Source: Rhizosphaericola mali
GTDB taxonomy: Bacteria; Bacteroidota; Bacteroidia; Chitinophagales; Chitinophagaceae
NCBI RefSeq assembly: GCF_004337365.2
Contig: NZ_CP044016.1
Location: 3,100,001 to 3,164,000 of the forward strand
Length of the DNA: 64,000 nucleotides
Reading direction: 5' to 3'
Notes under the pieces: model-generated
What the model was told of the DNA's origin: nothing
Database searches by the model: none
What the model saw: the letters and a program-made list of their open reading frames with translations, nothing else
Shown here: piece after piece, positions 18,978 through 27,691 of the stretch
Layout of the letters: every line of letters starts with the position of its first letter
Numbering within the stretch: the first letter of the stretch is position 1
Translations under genes and position numbers: made by a program

Positions 18978-19011
18978 TTTGAGCTTACGCTGTTTGTGCT
19001 TAGTATATTTG
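18978..19011 (+). promoter_or_regulatory. Promoter of the GNAT-nitrilase gene
   Basis: TTTG (18978-18981), 22 bp, TATATTTG (19004-19011) fits the Bacteroidota consensus. It would give a short leader before the ATG at 19033. Confidence 0.55.
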
Positions 19012-19032
19012 CCTATAATCTATTATAACATT

Positions 19033-20535
19033 ATGGAAATCACATTAGAACCATTGAGCATACAGCATTATGAAGAGCTAAAAAATGCGATGATGGAAGC
19101 ATACGACGGACTAGGAAGTGTTTGGGAAAAGGAAAAAATTCAAAGATTGATTCAGCTTTTTCCGGAAGGACAATTGTGTGTATTAGTCGACAATAAAGTA
19201 GCCGCAGTTGCATTGTCCATCGTTGTGCAATACAATTTGTTTGGAGATAATCACACTTATAGTGAAATTACTGGCAACGAGACATTTAATACACACAATG
19301 ATAGTGGTGATATTTTATATGGTATAGAAGTATTTGTAAGCCCAGATTTTAGAGCGATGCGTCTAGGCAGAAGATTGTATGATGGGCGGAAAGAATTATG
19401 CGAAAGATTAAATCTTAAAGCAATTGTCATCGGTGGCAGGATTCCTCATTACCATTTATTTAGTAAAGCACTTACGCCATTGGAATATATCAATAAAGTT
19501 CGTACAAAAGAAGCCCATGACCCCGTACTAACATTTCAATTATCCAATGATTTTCATATTGTAAGAATATTAAAAAATTATCTTCCTGGCGATACTGAAT
19601 CTGAAGAATATGCAGTTTTACTGCGATGGAATAATGTATTCTATGCAGAGAAACCAAGTAGTTTAACGGATAGTAACATTAGATTGGGTTTGGTACAATG
19701 GCAAATGCGTTTATTTAAAAATTTGGAAGAATTTTACCAACAAATTGAGTTTTTCGTAAATGCACTATCTGGTTACCAGTCGGACTTTGCTGTATTTCCA
19801 GAATTATTTAATTCACCACTTTTAGCATCTTACAATAACCTTTCAGAATATGAAGCAATGCGTAAATTGGCAGAAAAGACCGAAGAAATCAAACTCAAAA
19901 TGTCCGAATTTGCCATTTCCAAAAATATCAATATTATAGCGGGGAGCATGCCTTGCTTAGAAGACGATAAATTATATAATGTCTCTTACCTATTGCATAG
20001 AAATGGTAAAATAGATGAATATCGCAAAATCCACATTACCCCATACGAAAGTAAATTCTATGCTATTGTTGGAGGCAATCAATTGAAAGCCTTTGATACA
20101 GATTGTGGAAAAATAGGCATTTTGGTTTGTTATGATGTAGAATTTCCTGAATTATCTAGAATTTTAGCTGAACAAGGAATGAAAATTTTATTTGTCCCCT
20201 ATTTAACCGATACTCAAAATGCGTATACACGTGTAAGAAATTGTGCCGCAGCCAGAGCCATTGAAAATGAATGTTATGTTGCGATAACTGGTTGCGTGGG
20301 TAATCTACCAGGAGTAAATAACATGGATATCCAATTTGGACAATCTGCAGTATTTACCCCATCTGAATTTGCATTTCCATCCAATGGTGTAAAAGGAGAA
20401 TCTACACCAAATACAGAAATGACGCTTATTGTGGACGTAGATTTGAATCCGTTAAAAGATTTGCATCATTTTGGATCCGTCAAAAATTTATTGGATCGCC
20501 GCACCGATTTATATGAAATAAAATGGAAAAAGTAA
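19033..20535 (+). CDS. GNAT acetyltransferase / carbon-nitrogen hydrolase fusion
   Basis: The start is the ATG at 19033 (EITLEPLSIQHYEEL); the longer frame from 18961 would run through the operator and promoter. The 500-residue protein has an N-terminal GNAT domain (about 1-200; acetyl-CoA loop in VSPDFRAMRLGRRLYDGRKE). The C-terminal nitrilase-superfamily domain (about 215-500) has the catalytic triad glutamate in VFPELFNS, lysine in YRKIHITPYE, and cysteine in GILVCYDVEFPE. This two-domain protein is known in bacteria, but its substrate is not established. An amidase that hydrolyses an acylated amine is plausible. It is divergent from tetR, with mazG 2 bp downstream. Confidence 0.92.
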   Translation: MEITLEPLSIQHYEELKNAMMEAYDGLGSVWEKEKIQRLIQLFPEGQLCVLVDNKVAAVALSIVVQYNLFGDNHTYSEITGNETFNTHNDSGDILYGIEVFVSPDFRAMRLGRRLYDGRKELCERLNLKAIVIGGRIPHYHLFSKALTPLEYINKVRTKEAHDPVLTFQLSNDFHIVRILKNYLPGDTESEEYAVLLRWNNVFYAEKPSSLTDSNIRLGLVQWQMRLFKNLEEFYQQIEFFVNALSGYQSDFAVFPELFNSPLLASYNNLSEYEAMRKLAEKTEEIKLKMSEFAISKNINIIAGSMPCLEDDKLYNVSYLLHRNGKIDEYRKIHITPYESKFYAIVGGNQLKAFDTDCGKIGILVCYDVEFPELSRILAEQGMKILFVPYLTDTQNAYTRVRNCAAARAIENECYVAITGCVGNLPGVNNMDIQFGQSAVFTPSEFAFPSNGVKGESTPNTEMTLIVDVDLNPLKDLHHFGSVKNLLDRRTDLYEIKWKK

Positions 20536-20537
20536 AC

Positions 20538-21323
20538 ATGAAAGATTACAAGGAACAATTTGAACGATTAGTCAATATTATGAATGATCTCAGGGAAAAA
20601 TGTCCTTGGGATCAAAAACAAACCATCCATACGTTGCGCCCACTCACCATCGAAGAAACGTATGAATTAGGTGATGCCATCGAAAAACAAGATTGGTCCG
20701 AAATGAAGGAAGAAATTGGAGACATAATGTTGCATCTTATTTTTTATTCTAAAATTGCGGAGGAGCAAAATCAATTTACTATTAGTGACGTGCTTGACAG
20801 TATTTCAGAAAAAATGATCACGAGACATCCTCACATTTATGGCAATGTATTTGTAGAAAATGAAGAAGATGTCAAACGTAATTGGCAAAAAATAAAATTG
20901 CAAAAAAAAGGAAAAAAATCTGTTTTATCTGGTGTACCCAGCGGTCTTCCAGCGTTGATCAAGTCTACACGCATACAAGAAAAAGTGAAGCACGTTGGAT
21001 TTGAATGGGACGACAAAAAAGACGCATGGAATAAGGTAAAAGAAGAATTACAAGAATTTCAAGAAGCTGAAAATGACAATGATGTAGTAAATATGCAAGC
21101 GGAATTTGGAGATGTTTTATTTTCTCTTGTAAATTACGCGAGATACGTAAATATAGATCCGGAAACTGCATTAGATAAAACCAATAAAAAATTTATTCAA
21201 AGATTTCAATTTATCGAAACGCAAGCGAAAGCACAAAATAAAAGTGTCGATACTATGTCGTTAGAGGAAATGAATATTTTATGGGAAAAAGCTAAATCAG
21301 AACTAAAAAATAGCAGTTTATAA
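20538..21323 (+). CDS. mazG: Nucleoside triphosphate pyrophosphohydrolase
   Basis: MazG hydrolyses non-canonical (d)NTPs to monophosphates. Both helical repeats are visible: LREKCPWDQKQT with TIEETYELGDAI and EEIGDIMLHLIFY in the first, and VKEELQEFQEAE with FGDVLFSLVNYARY in the second. The metal ligands are the E-x-x-E and E-x-x-D pairs in these segments. I chose the ATG at 20538, 2 bp after the previous stop. An in-frame ATG at 20523 would overlap that gene by 13 bp and add five residues. It is probably translated with the upstream nitrilase fusion. Confidence 0.95.
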   Translation: MKDYKEQFERLVNIMNDLREKCPWDQKQTIHTLRPLTIEETYELGDAIEKQDWSEMKEEIGDIMLHLIFYSKIAEEQNQFTISDVLDSISEKMITRHPHIYGNVFVENEEDVKRNWQKIKLQKKGKKSVLSGVPSGLPALIKSTRIQEKVKHVGFEWDDKKDAWNKVKEELQEFQEAENDNDVVNMQAEFGDVLFSLVNYARYVNIDPETALDKTNKKFIQRFQFIETQAKAQNKSVDTMSLEEMNILWEKAKSELKNSSL

Positions 21324-21328
21324 TTTCG

Positions 21329-24300
21329 ATGATAAAACTAAATAAAAGAATTCGCATTTCTGGCAATCTTTGGTTGATTATAGCAGCATGGTTATTTACC
21401 TTGTCATTTATCATCAATAATTATTTGTCCTATAATGCAACACCAACGAATGCGAAGCTTTTATTAGAAAAAAACATCGCTAAGAAAGAGGCATTATTTA
21501 ATAAAGTTTTAGAGAATAATCAATTACTTGAAAACATAAGTCAAAAAGTACAGACAGTCAGTTCCAATGAATTATTCCAGCTTCCCATAGGACTATTTGT
21601 ATATGAGGAGGATACACTTGGAAATGATCGATTACTTTATTGGAACAGAATAGCAGCTCAAATCGAGCCTAAAGATCTTAACTTAATCGACGGAGACTAC
21701 TCTGTTAATTATTACAATGGACTATTTGAGTTAATAAAAAAGACCAAATTCATAGGGAATAAACAATATAAATTTTTCGGACTCATTCCTATTTATTGGC
21801 AGTATTTACAAGAAAATGATTATTTAAAAAATCATTTTGAAGATTTTCCCAATCTGAATAAAAGATTCAAAATTGAAAAGATTGGAATGCCTGTACTTAA
21901 TGGTAAAGGAAAAACACTTTTTCATATTGGATTAGTTTCTGAATCAAGCGACCAGATAAAACCAAACAATATATCTTTAATCTTTAGGTTAATCGCATTA
22001 GCAATAATCTTATTAGTTTTCCAAAAATTTATAAATAATTACGCTAGAAAAAAAGGCGCTAAAAAAGGTTTATTTTTATTTCTAACTGTGATTATTGTAG
22101 CAAGAGGTCTTTCATTCTTCTTTAATTTTCCTTTTAATTTTAGAATATATGCACTTTTTGATCAATTTATTTATGCCTCAGATTTTTTAAATGCAAGCTT
22201 AGGAGATTTATTTATTAATGTAATATTGTTATTGTGGATAACCTCATTTATACGCAGATTTATACACCAGTTTAAATATCCATTAAGTATAAAAAATAGT
22301 TTAGTTGTCAAACACACCATTGCAATAACGGGAATCATTGCATTAACATTGACGACAATTGGGTTTATGCATATAATTGAAAGTTTAATCAGAGATTCAA
22401 CAATTTCATTTGATGTAACAAATTTCTTTTCCCTAAATAATTTTTCTAGAATAGCATTTGTAATAATTGCCTTTGCCAGTGTATGTTATCATAGACTATT
22501 GTACATTTTCCTACTACCGTCTAGACAATTAGGCTATAGCACTATTAGGAAAATCATTTTTTGTCTAATAACAGGTTTACTTTTTACCATAATAGCACGT
22601 GACAATTCCAATATGGCATCGGATTTCATTTGTGTCCTTTGGCTATCTGTACTACTACCGATTATAAATGCGAAATGGATTGACTTGCGGAAAAATCTAG
22701 TCAGTTCTTCAAATTTTTTATTTTGGACAATGATCTATTCAGTTAGTATTACTGCTGTAATTTATTACGAAACTCAAAATATAGAATTAAAAGATAGAAA
22801 ATCCTTTGCTGAAAATATTGGTTTAAGGTCAGATGAAACAGGAGAAACCCTAATAAAAATAGCAATCAATAATCTCAATGCATACTTCATTCAGAATGCA
22901 GCAACAACAGTTTATAACGAAATCGAAAATAGACATACAAAAGACCAAATAATTAATGAAAACTTTTCAGGATATTTAAATAAATACAGTACAGAGGTAT
23001 ATTTTTTCGATAGTACAAAACAAGGACTTTATAACGATGATAGTACATCTTTCAATACCTTAGAGATAAGTATACATAATCAAGCTAAGCCAACGGATGT
23101 TAAGAATCTATATTATAATGAAAATACACCTGATCGATTTAGCTATATATTTAGAAAGGATCTATTTGATGATAGTCAACAAAGATTGATTGGATATTGT
23201 TTTGTTTTAGTAAAGCCGTATCGATACGCTAATAATACTCTTACATTTCAACTATATAATACATCAAAAGCATTACTTGGCGATGTTACCTATAAGTATG
23301 CTTATGCCATCTATAAAAATAGAAAAATAATTACTAGCTATAATAGCAGTACATTTTCAGAATATTTGGATAAAGATCTGACACCCAAAATCGACTATTT
23401 ATTAAAAGATGATTCAAAAGAAAGTACCTTATACTATAATGCAGGAGATAATAAAGTTGTCGTAATCGAAAAAAAGAATAATCGAATTATTGAAGAGATC
23501 ACTCTATTTGCTTATATATTTTGTATCAGTATAGTTGTCCTAATCGTTTCTTATTTTATTATTAAAATCTTAGAAGCTAATTTTAATTGGCGTTATATCA
23601 AAAGTTACTTTCAACCCAACATACATAAGCAGATCCAAGGAACAATTATTTTCATTAGCATTTTTTCTTTTTTTGTAATAGGGATATCAACAATCTCATT
23701 TTTTTACTTACAATTTAACAACTCAAATAAAGAAAGATTGAGTCAATCTTCACATGTCATTTCTGGAGAAATAGAGTATAGTTTAAAATTTGAAGAATAT
23801 GATAAATCTATTGTCAGTACCAACTACATAACCGATAATATAGGTAGACGAATTTTACAAATTGCAGCACTTAATAATTTAGATATAAACTATTATGCAC
23901 AAGATGGTAGATTAATCAGTACATCTCAGCCTTCTATTTACAACAAGGAAATATATGCCCCTTGGATGAATCCAAATGCATACTATAATATCCACGTTAA
24001 AAAATTATTAGAATTTACCCAAACCGAAACCATCGGATCATTTAATTTTCTAAGTATTTACGTGCCGATTCATAATTTTAATGGGGAAAACATTGGCTAT
24101 ATAAATGTACCTTATTTAAACTCTCAAAACGAGGTAGAGAAACAAATATCAAGTTTTTTGGTTACGGTAATCAATTTAAATGCGTTGATATTCATATTAG
24201 CAGGTGTCATTGCAATGCAATTCACTCGTAGAATATCAGATACATTTACGTTAATTGGTGAAAAAATGAGAGCCATAAATTTGGGTAAAAAGAATGAGCT

Positions 24301-25081
24301 TATCCATTATAAAAGAAAAGATGAAATTGGCGAATTGGTGACAGAATATAATATCATGGTTGAAAAGCTATTTAAAAGCGCGGAGATACTTGCTAAATCA
24401 GAAAGACAAGGAGCATGGCAAGAAATGGCAAGACAAGTAGCACACGAAATCAAAAATCCATTAACGCCAATGAAATTAAGTATTCAATACTTAGAAAGAG
24501 CCATAAACTCTGATGCTGAAAATGTAAAAGAATTAAGCAAAAGAGTTACTCAAACACTTATAGAGCAGATCGATCAACTTGCAAAAATAGCAAGTGATTT
24601 TTCTCAATTTGCCAACATAAATAACAACAATCCAGAAGTAATATCAATCAATGATTTGTTAACATCTATCACCTCATTGTATGTAGCTGAACCCAACGTA
24701 ACAATTACAACCCAAAAAATAGAACCACCAATTATGTTATGGGCTGATAAAACTCAAATTAATAGGCTGCTGACTAATTTAATTAAAAATGCAATTGAAG
24801 CAACGGAGACTAACAAACAAGCACAAATAAATATTACGCAAAGTATTCACAATAATAAAGTCACAATAGCAGTTCACGATTTTGGCATGGGTATACCTGA
24901 AGATAAAAAAAAGAAAATATTCGTTCCAAATTTCACCACTAAATCGTCAGGTACAGGTTTAGGACTTGCTATATGTAAAGGAATATGTGAGAGTGCAGAA
25001 GGTACGATTAGTTTTAAAAGTAAAATTGGAGAAGGTACAACATTTTTCATAACGCTACCCATTTACACCCCTTCCAATTAG
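21329..25081 (+). CDS. Very large NtrY-like sensor histidine kinase
   Basis: The 1250-residue protein has an N-terminal membrane anchor and an extracytoplasmic domain, then a block of about six to eight transmembrane helices (about residues 210-470). A second extracytoplasmic domain (about 480-720), another membrane helix pair around a third sensor domain (about 730-970), a HAMP linker, and the kinase core follow. The H box is ARQVAHEIKNPLTPMKLSIQ, with the phosphoacceptor histidine near residue 1038. The N box is LLTNLIKNAIEATE, G1 is DFGMGIPED, and the F/G2 box is NFTTKSSGTGLGLAICKG. It matches the NtrY-like group but is much longer than the usual 700 or so residues. No response regulator is adjacent, so it is an orphan kinase here. 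Confidence 0.9.
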   Translation: MIKLNKRIRISGNLWLIIAAWLFTLSFIINNYLSYNATPTNAKLLLEKNIAKKEALFNKVLENNQLLENISQKVQTVSSNELFQLPIGLFVYEEDTLGNDRLLYWNRIAAQIEPKDLNLIDGDYSVNYYNGLFELIKKTKFIGNKQYKFFGLIPIYWQYLQENDYLKNHFEDFPNLNKRFKIEKIGMPVLNGKGKTLFHIGLVSESSDQIKPNNISLIFRLIALAIILLVFQKFINNYARKKGAKKGLFLFLTVIIVARGLSFFFNFPFNFRIYALFDQFIYASDFLNASLGDLFINVILLLWITSFIRRFIHQFKYPLSIKNSLVVKHTIAITGIIALTLTTIGFMHIIESLIRDSTISFDVTNFFSLNNFSRIAFVIIAFASVCYHRLLYIFLLPSRQLGYSTIRKIIFCLITGLLFTIIARDNSNMASDFICVLWLSVLLPIINAKWIDLRKNLVSSSNFLFWTMIYSVSITAVIYYETQNIELKDRKSFAENIGLRSDETGETLIKIAINNLNAYFIQNAATTVYNEIENRHTKDQIINENFSGYLNKYSTEVYFFDSTKQGLYNDDSTSFNTLEISIHNQAKPTDVKNLYYNENTPDRFSYIFRKDLFDDSQQRLIGYCFVLVKPYRYANNTLTFQLYNTSKALLGDVTYKYAYAIYKNRKIITSYNSSTFSEYLDKDLTPKIDYLLKDDSKESTLYYNAGDNKVVVIEKKNNRIIEEITLFAYIFCISIVVLIVSYFIIKILEANFNWRYIKSYFQPNIHKQIQGTIIFISIFSFFVIGISTISFFYLQFNNSNKERLSQSSHVISGEIEYSLKFEEYDKSIVSTNYITDNIGRRILQIAALNNLDINYYAQDGRLISTSQPSIYNKEIYAPWMNPNAYYNIHVKKLLEFTQTETIGSFNFLSIYVPIHNFNGENIGYINVPYLNSQNEVEKQISSFLVTVINLNALIFILAGVIAMQFTRRISDTFTLIGEKMRAINLGKKNELIHYKRKDEIGELVTEYNIMVEKLFKSAEILAKSERQGAWQEMARQVAHEIKNPLTPMKLSIQYLERAINSDAENVKELSKRVTQTLIEQIDQLAKIASDFSQFANINNNNPEVISINDLLTSITSLYVAEPNVTITTQKIEPPIMLWADKTQINRLLTNLIKNAIEATETNKQAQINITQSIHNNKVTIAVHDFGMGIPEDKKKKIFVPNFTTKSSGTGLGLAICKGICESAEGTISFKSKIGEGTTFFITLPIYTPSN

Positions 25082-25145
25082 GGAAATATTGACATTTCTT
25101 TTTCAAGCAAATACAATATATTTGGATAAATAAAATTCTTATAAA

Positions 25146-26255
25146 ATGGGATTGTTTGATAAGCTGCGTAATGAATTTATAGATATTATTGAGTGGGTAG
25201 ATGATACCACAGATACTCTAGTATGGAAATATCCAAGATACCAAAACGAGATAAAGATGAATGCGCAATTAACTGTGCGTGAGTCTCAAATGGCAATTTT
25301 TCTAAATGAAGGAACTGTCGCAGATATTTTTGGCCCCGGCAGATATACGCTTACAACTCAAAATATGCCGATTCTTACCACTATCAAAGGTTGGAAATAT
25401 GGATTTAATAGTCCATTCAAAGCGGATGTATTTTTTGTAAGTATGCGTCAATTTACCAATCAAAAATGGGGTACTAAAAATCCGGTCATGTTGAGAGATG
25501 CAGAGTTTGGTCCTGTGCGTTTGCGTGCATTTGGTAATTATGCATTTAAAATTAAGGATCCAGGAGTCTTCCTAAAAGAAATTGCATCCACGAATCCAGC
25601 TTTCACTGTAGAAGATATCAATGAACAATTAAGAAATCTTGCAGTATCCAGGGGCATGGAAGCCATAGCTGAATCGAAAATTCCAGTATTAGATCTTGCA
25701 TCCAACTACGAAGAAGTATCAACTATAATCATCGGAAAGATACAACCTGAATTCAATCAATTAGGTCTTGATCTAACTAAATTTTTAATTGAAAATATTT
25801 CATTACCAGAGGAAGTAGAACAAGCTTTGGATAAAAGAAGTAGTATAGGAATAGTTGGCAATCTTGGTGCATATGCACAATATCAGGCAGCAACTTCTTT
25901 AGAAAAAAGTGCAGAAAATAATAATGGAGGCGGACTAATGAATGCAGGTATCGGAGCTGGATTAGGCGCCGCAATGGCAGGACAAGTAGGCAATATATTT
26001 CAGCAAAATCCAAACAATAACACAACAAATTCTGCACCTCCTCCCATCCCCGCAACGACTTCCTATTTTGTAGCTATCAACGGGCAACAAACTGGACCTT
26101 TTCCATTAAATGATATCATTAATCAGATTCAATCAAAAACGATTACACCTACTACATTAATATGGAAAGCAGGATTTGCCACATGGATCGCAGCAAATAC
26201 GATAGACGAATTAAAAGATCATTTTAATAGTACACCACCTCCCATTCCCAATTAA
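25146..26255 (+). CDS. SPFH-domain protein with C-terminal GYF-like domain
   Basis: The 369-residue protein begins with the SPFH/virion-core-like sequence (WVDDTTDTLVWKYPRYQNEI, then LTVRESQMAIFLNEG) found in YdjI-type proteins. An alpha-helical segment follows (AIAESKIPVLDLASNYEEV), then a glycine- and alanine-rich linker (MNAGIGAGLGAAMAGQVG, about 265-290). The C-terminal GYF_2/DUF4339 domain (about 302-362; YFVAINGQQTGPFPLNDI, then TLIWKAGFATWIAA) normally binds proline-rich peptides. The last residues STPPPIPN are themselves proline-rich. It precedes the zinc-ribbon gene by 26 bp, with which it recurs in other genomes. The role may be a membrane-associated scaffold. Confidence 0.88.
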   Translation: MGLFDKLRNEFIDIIEWVDDTTDTLVWKYPRYQNEIKMNAQLTVRESQMAIFLNEGTVADIFGPGRYTLTTQNMPILTTIKGWKYGFNSPFKADVFFVSMRQFTNQKWGTKNPVMLRDAEFGPVRLRAFGNYAFKIKDPGVFLKEIASTNPAFTVEDINEQLRNLAVSRGMEAIAESKIPVLDLASNYEEVSTIIIGKIQPEFNQLGLDLTKFLIENISLPEEVEQALDKRSSIGIVGNLGAYAQYQAATSLEKSAENNNGGGLMNAGIGAGLGAAMAGQVGNIFQQNPNNNTTNSAPPPIPATTSYFVAINGQQTGPFPLNDIINQIQSKTITPTTLIWKAGFATWIAANTIDELKDHFNSTPPPIPN

Positions 26256-26281
26256 TAAATTCCAAGAATAGAATCCAACAA

Positions 26282-27400
26282 ATGTCCTTTGAAGTAAAAA
26301 ATGAATCAATTGACGGCTCCATAAAATGTAAAAATTGTGGAGCCGCTTTAGAATATCAGCCCGGCACAAGCACTCTTAAATGTCCTTATTGTGGTACGAT
26401 AAATGAAATTACTACTACAAATGATAAAAATATTGACTCATTTGATTACAACGATTTTATTAATAGTGATAAGCTTCCCAATAATAACACTACAGAAGCA
26501 AATATTGTACAATGTTCAAATTGTGGAGCTACCACAACTTTAGCACCTGGAATTACAGCCGACAAATGTCCATTCTGTGCCACTCCGCTTGTTATAAACA
26601 CTAAGCAAACACAACGTATACTAAAACCTCATTATGTGCTTCCATTTATCATCAATCAGCCGCGAGCTATTGAATTATATAAAAAATGGATGTCCAAACT
26701 ATGGTTTGCGCCTGATAATCTAGTAAAAAATACGAATGAAACGAGAGTTAATTCTTTAAAAGGAATTTACATTCCTTATTGGAGTTATGATACAGATACG
26801 AAAACAGAATACGTTGGGGAGCAAGGTATTTATTATTGGGTTACGGAAACATATTATGAAGAAGAAAATGGAGAACAGGTAGAGCGTACACGTGAAGTCA
26901 GACATACGAATTGGTATTCTGTAAGCGGAACAGTGCATTGTAGTTTTGATGATATTTTAGTATCCGCAAGCAAAAGTTTACCTCAAACTTTAGCGAATAA
27001 ATTAGAACCTTGGACACTTGATCGATTGCAACATTATAACGATCAATACATGAGTGGATTTCAAGCAGAAACGTATCAATTAGCACCAGACGCTTGTCTA
27101 GAGACAGCAAAACAATTGATCAATGACGACATTTTAAATGCAATTAGAAACGATATTGGTGGAGATGAGCAACATATTACAGACTATGACAATCAGTATC
27201 TAAACATTGCTATAAAATACGAACTATTACCTATCTGGATAAGCGCATTTTACTTTGAAAATAAGCTTTATCAAATCGTAATAAATGGAGCAACTGGCGA
27301 AGTTATTGGCGAAAGACCATACAGTACATCGAAAATATTATTTGCGATACTAATAGGAATCGTAGTGTTGATGATTTTATACTTTTGTTTTAAAAATTAA
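26282..27400 (+). CDS. Zinc-ribbon membrane-anchored protein
   Basis: The 372-residue protein has two zinc ribbons at the N-terminus (IKCKNCGAALEYQPG with LKCPYCGTINEI, and VQCSNCGATTTLAPG with DKCPFCATPLVI). A beta-rich middle domain follows with long aromatic stretches (IYIPYWSYDTDTKTEYVG, IYYWVTETYYEEENGEQ). A single C-terminal transmembrane helix (ILFAILIGIVVLMILYFCF) is at the end. This is the architecture of the zinc-ribbon partner of YdjI-type SPFH proteins. No enzymatic motif is visible, so the protein may be an adaptor or membrane-quality factor. It lies between the SPFH gene and the small HExxH gene. Confidence 0.85.
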   Translation: MSFEVKNESIDGSIKCKNCGAALEYQPGTSTLKCPYCGTINEITTTNDKNIDSFDYNDFINSDKLPNNNTTEANIVQCSNCGATTTLAPGITADKCPFCATPLVINTKQTQRILKPHYVLPFIINQPRAIELYKKWMSKLWFAPDNLVKNTNETRVNSLKGIYIPYWSYDTDTKTEYVGEQGIYYWVTETYYEEENGEQVERTREVRHTNWYSVSGTVHCSFDDILVSASKSLPQTLANKLEPWTLDRLQHYNDQYMSGFQAETYQLAPDACLETAKQLINDDILNAIRNDIGGDEQHITDYDNQYLNIAIKYELLPIWISAFYFENKLYQIVINGATGEVIGERPYSTSKILFAILIGIVVLMILYFCFKN

Positions 27401-27404
27401 AACT

Positions 27405-27686
27405 TTGCAAATAAAAGAAAATTCTTGGATAGCTAAACTAGCAGCCAAAAAATTAAAATCTGACCAAATGGCAATTACCATCGGTCAGACTATATATTTA
27501 TATAACGTTTCCAAAAATTATTTTTTATCCCAGAGCAAATGGGTAAAACATGAACAGCAACATATTCAACAATTCAAAAAATATGGTTTTTTCAAATTTT
27601 TAATAATGTATCTGTATGAAAGTTGGAAAAAAGGATACTATAACAACAAATGGGAAATAGAAGCTAGAGAGGCCGAAAACAAATAG
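27405..27686 (+). CDS. Small HExxH protein, DUF4157-like
   Basis: The frame of 93 codons has no ATG at its start. The first usable codon is TTG at 27405, only four bases after the zinc-ribbon stop, because the frame is closed by a TGA at 27372. The sequence contains the metalloprotease-type motif in WVKHEQQHIQQFKKYGF (H-E-Q-Q-H). Flanking conserved residues are WIAKLAAKKLKSDQMAITIG and WKKGYYNNKWEIEAREAE. These fit a short DUF4157-like family seen in Bacteroidota. The adjacent SPFH and zinc-ribbon genes suggest a membrane-linked process. Proteolytic activity is inferred from the motif only. Confidence 0.75.
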   Translation: MQIKENSWIAKLAAKKLKSDQMAITIGQTIYLYNVSKNYFLSQSKWVKHEQQHIQQFKKYGFFKFLIMYLYESWKKGYYNNKWEIEAREAENK

Positions 27687-27691
27687 AATAG

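Noticed and set aside
18961-19032. N-terminal extension of the GNAT-nitrilase fusion
   Set aside because: The extra residues cover the promoter and operator region and precede the conserved GNAT start; the ATG at 19033 fits better.
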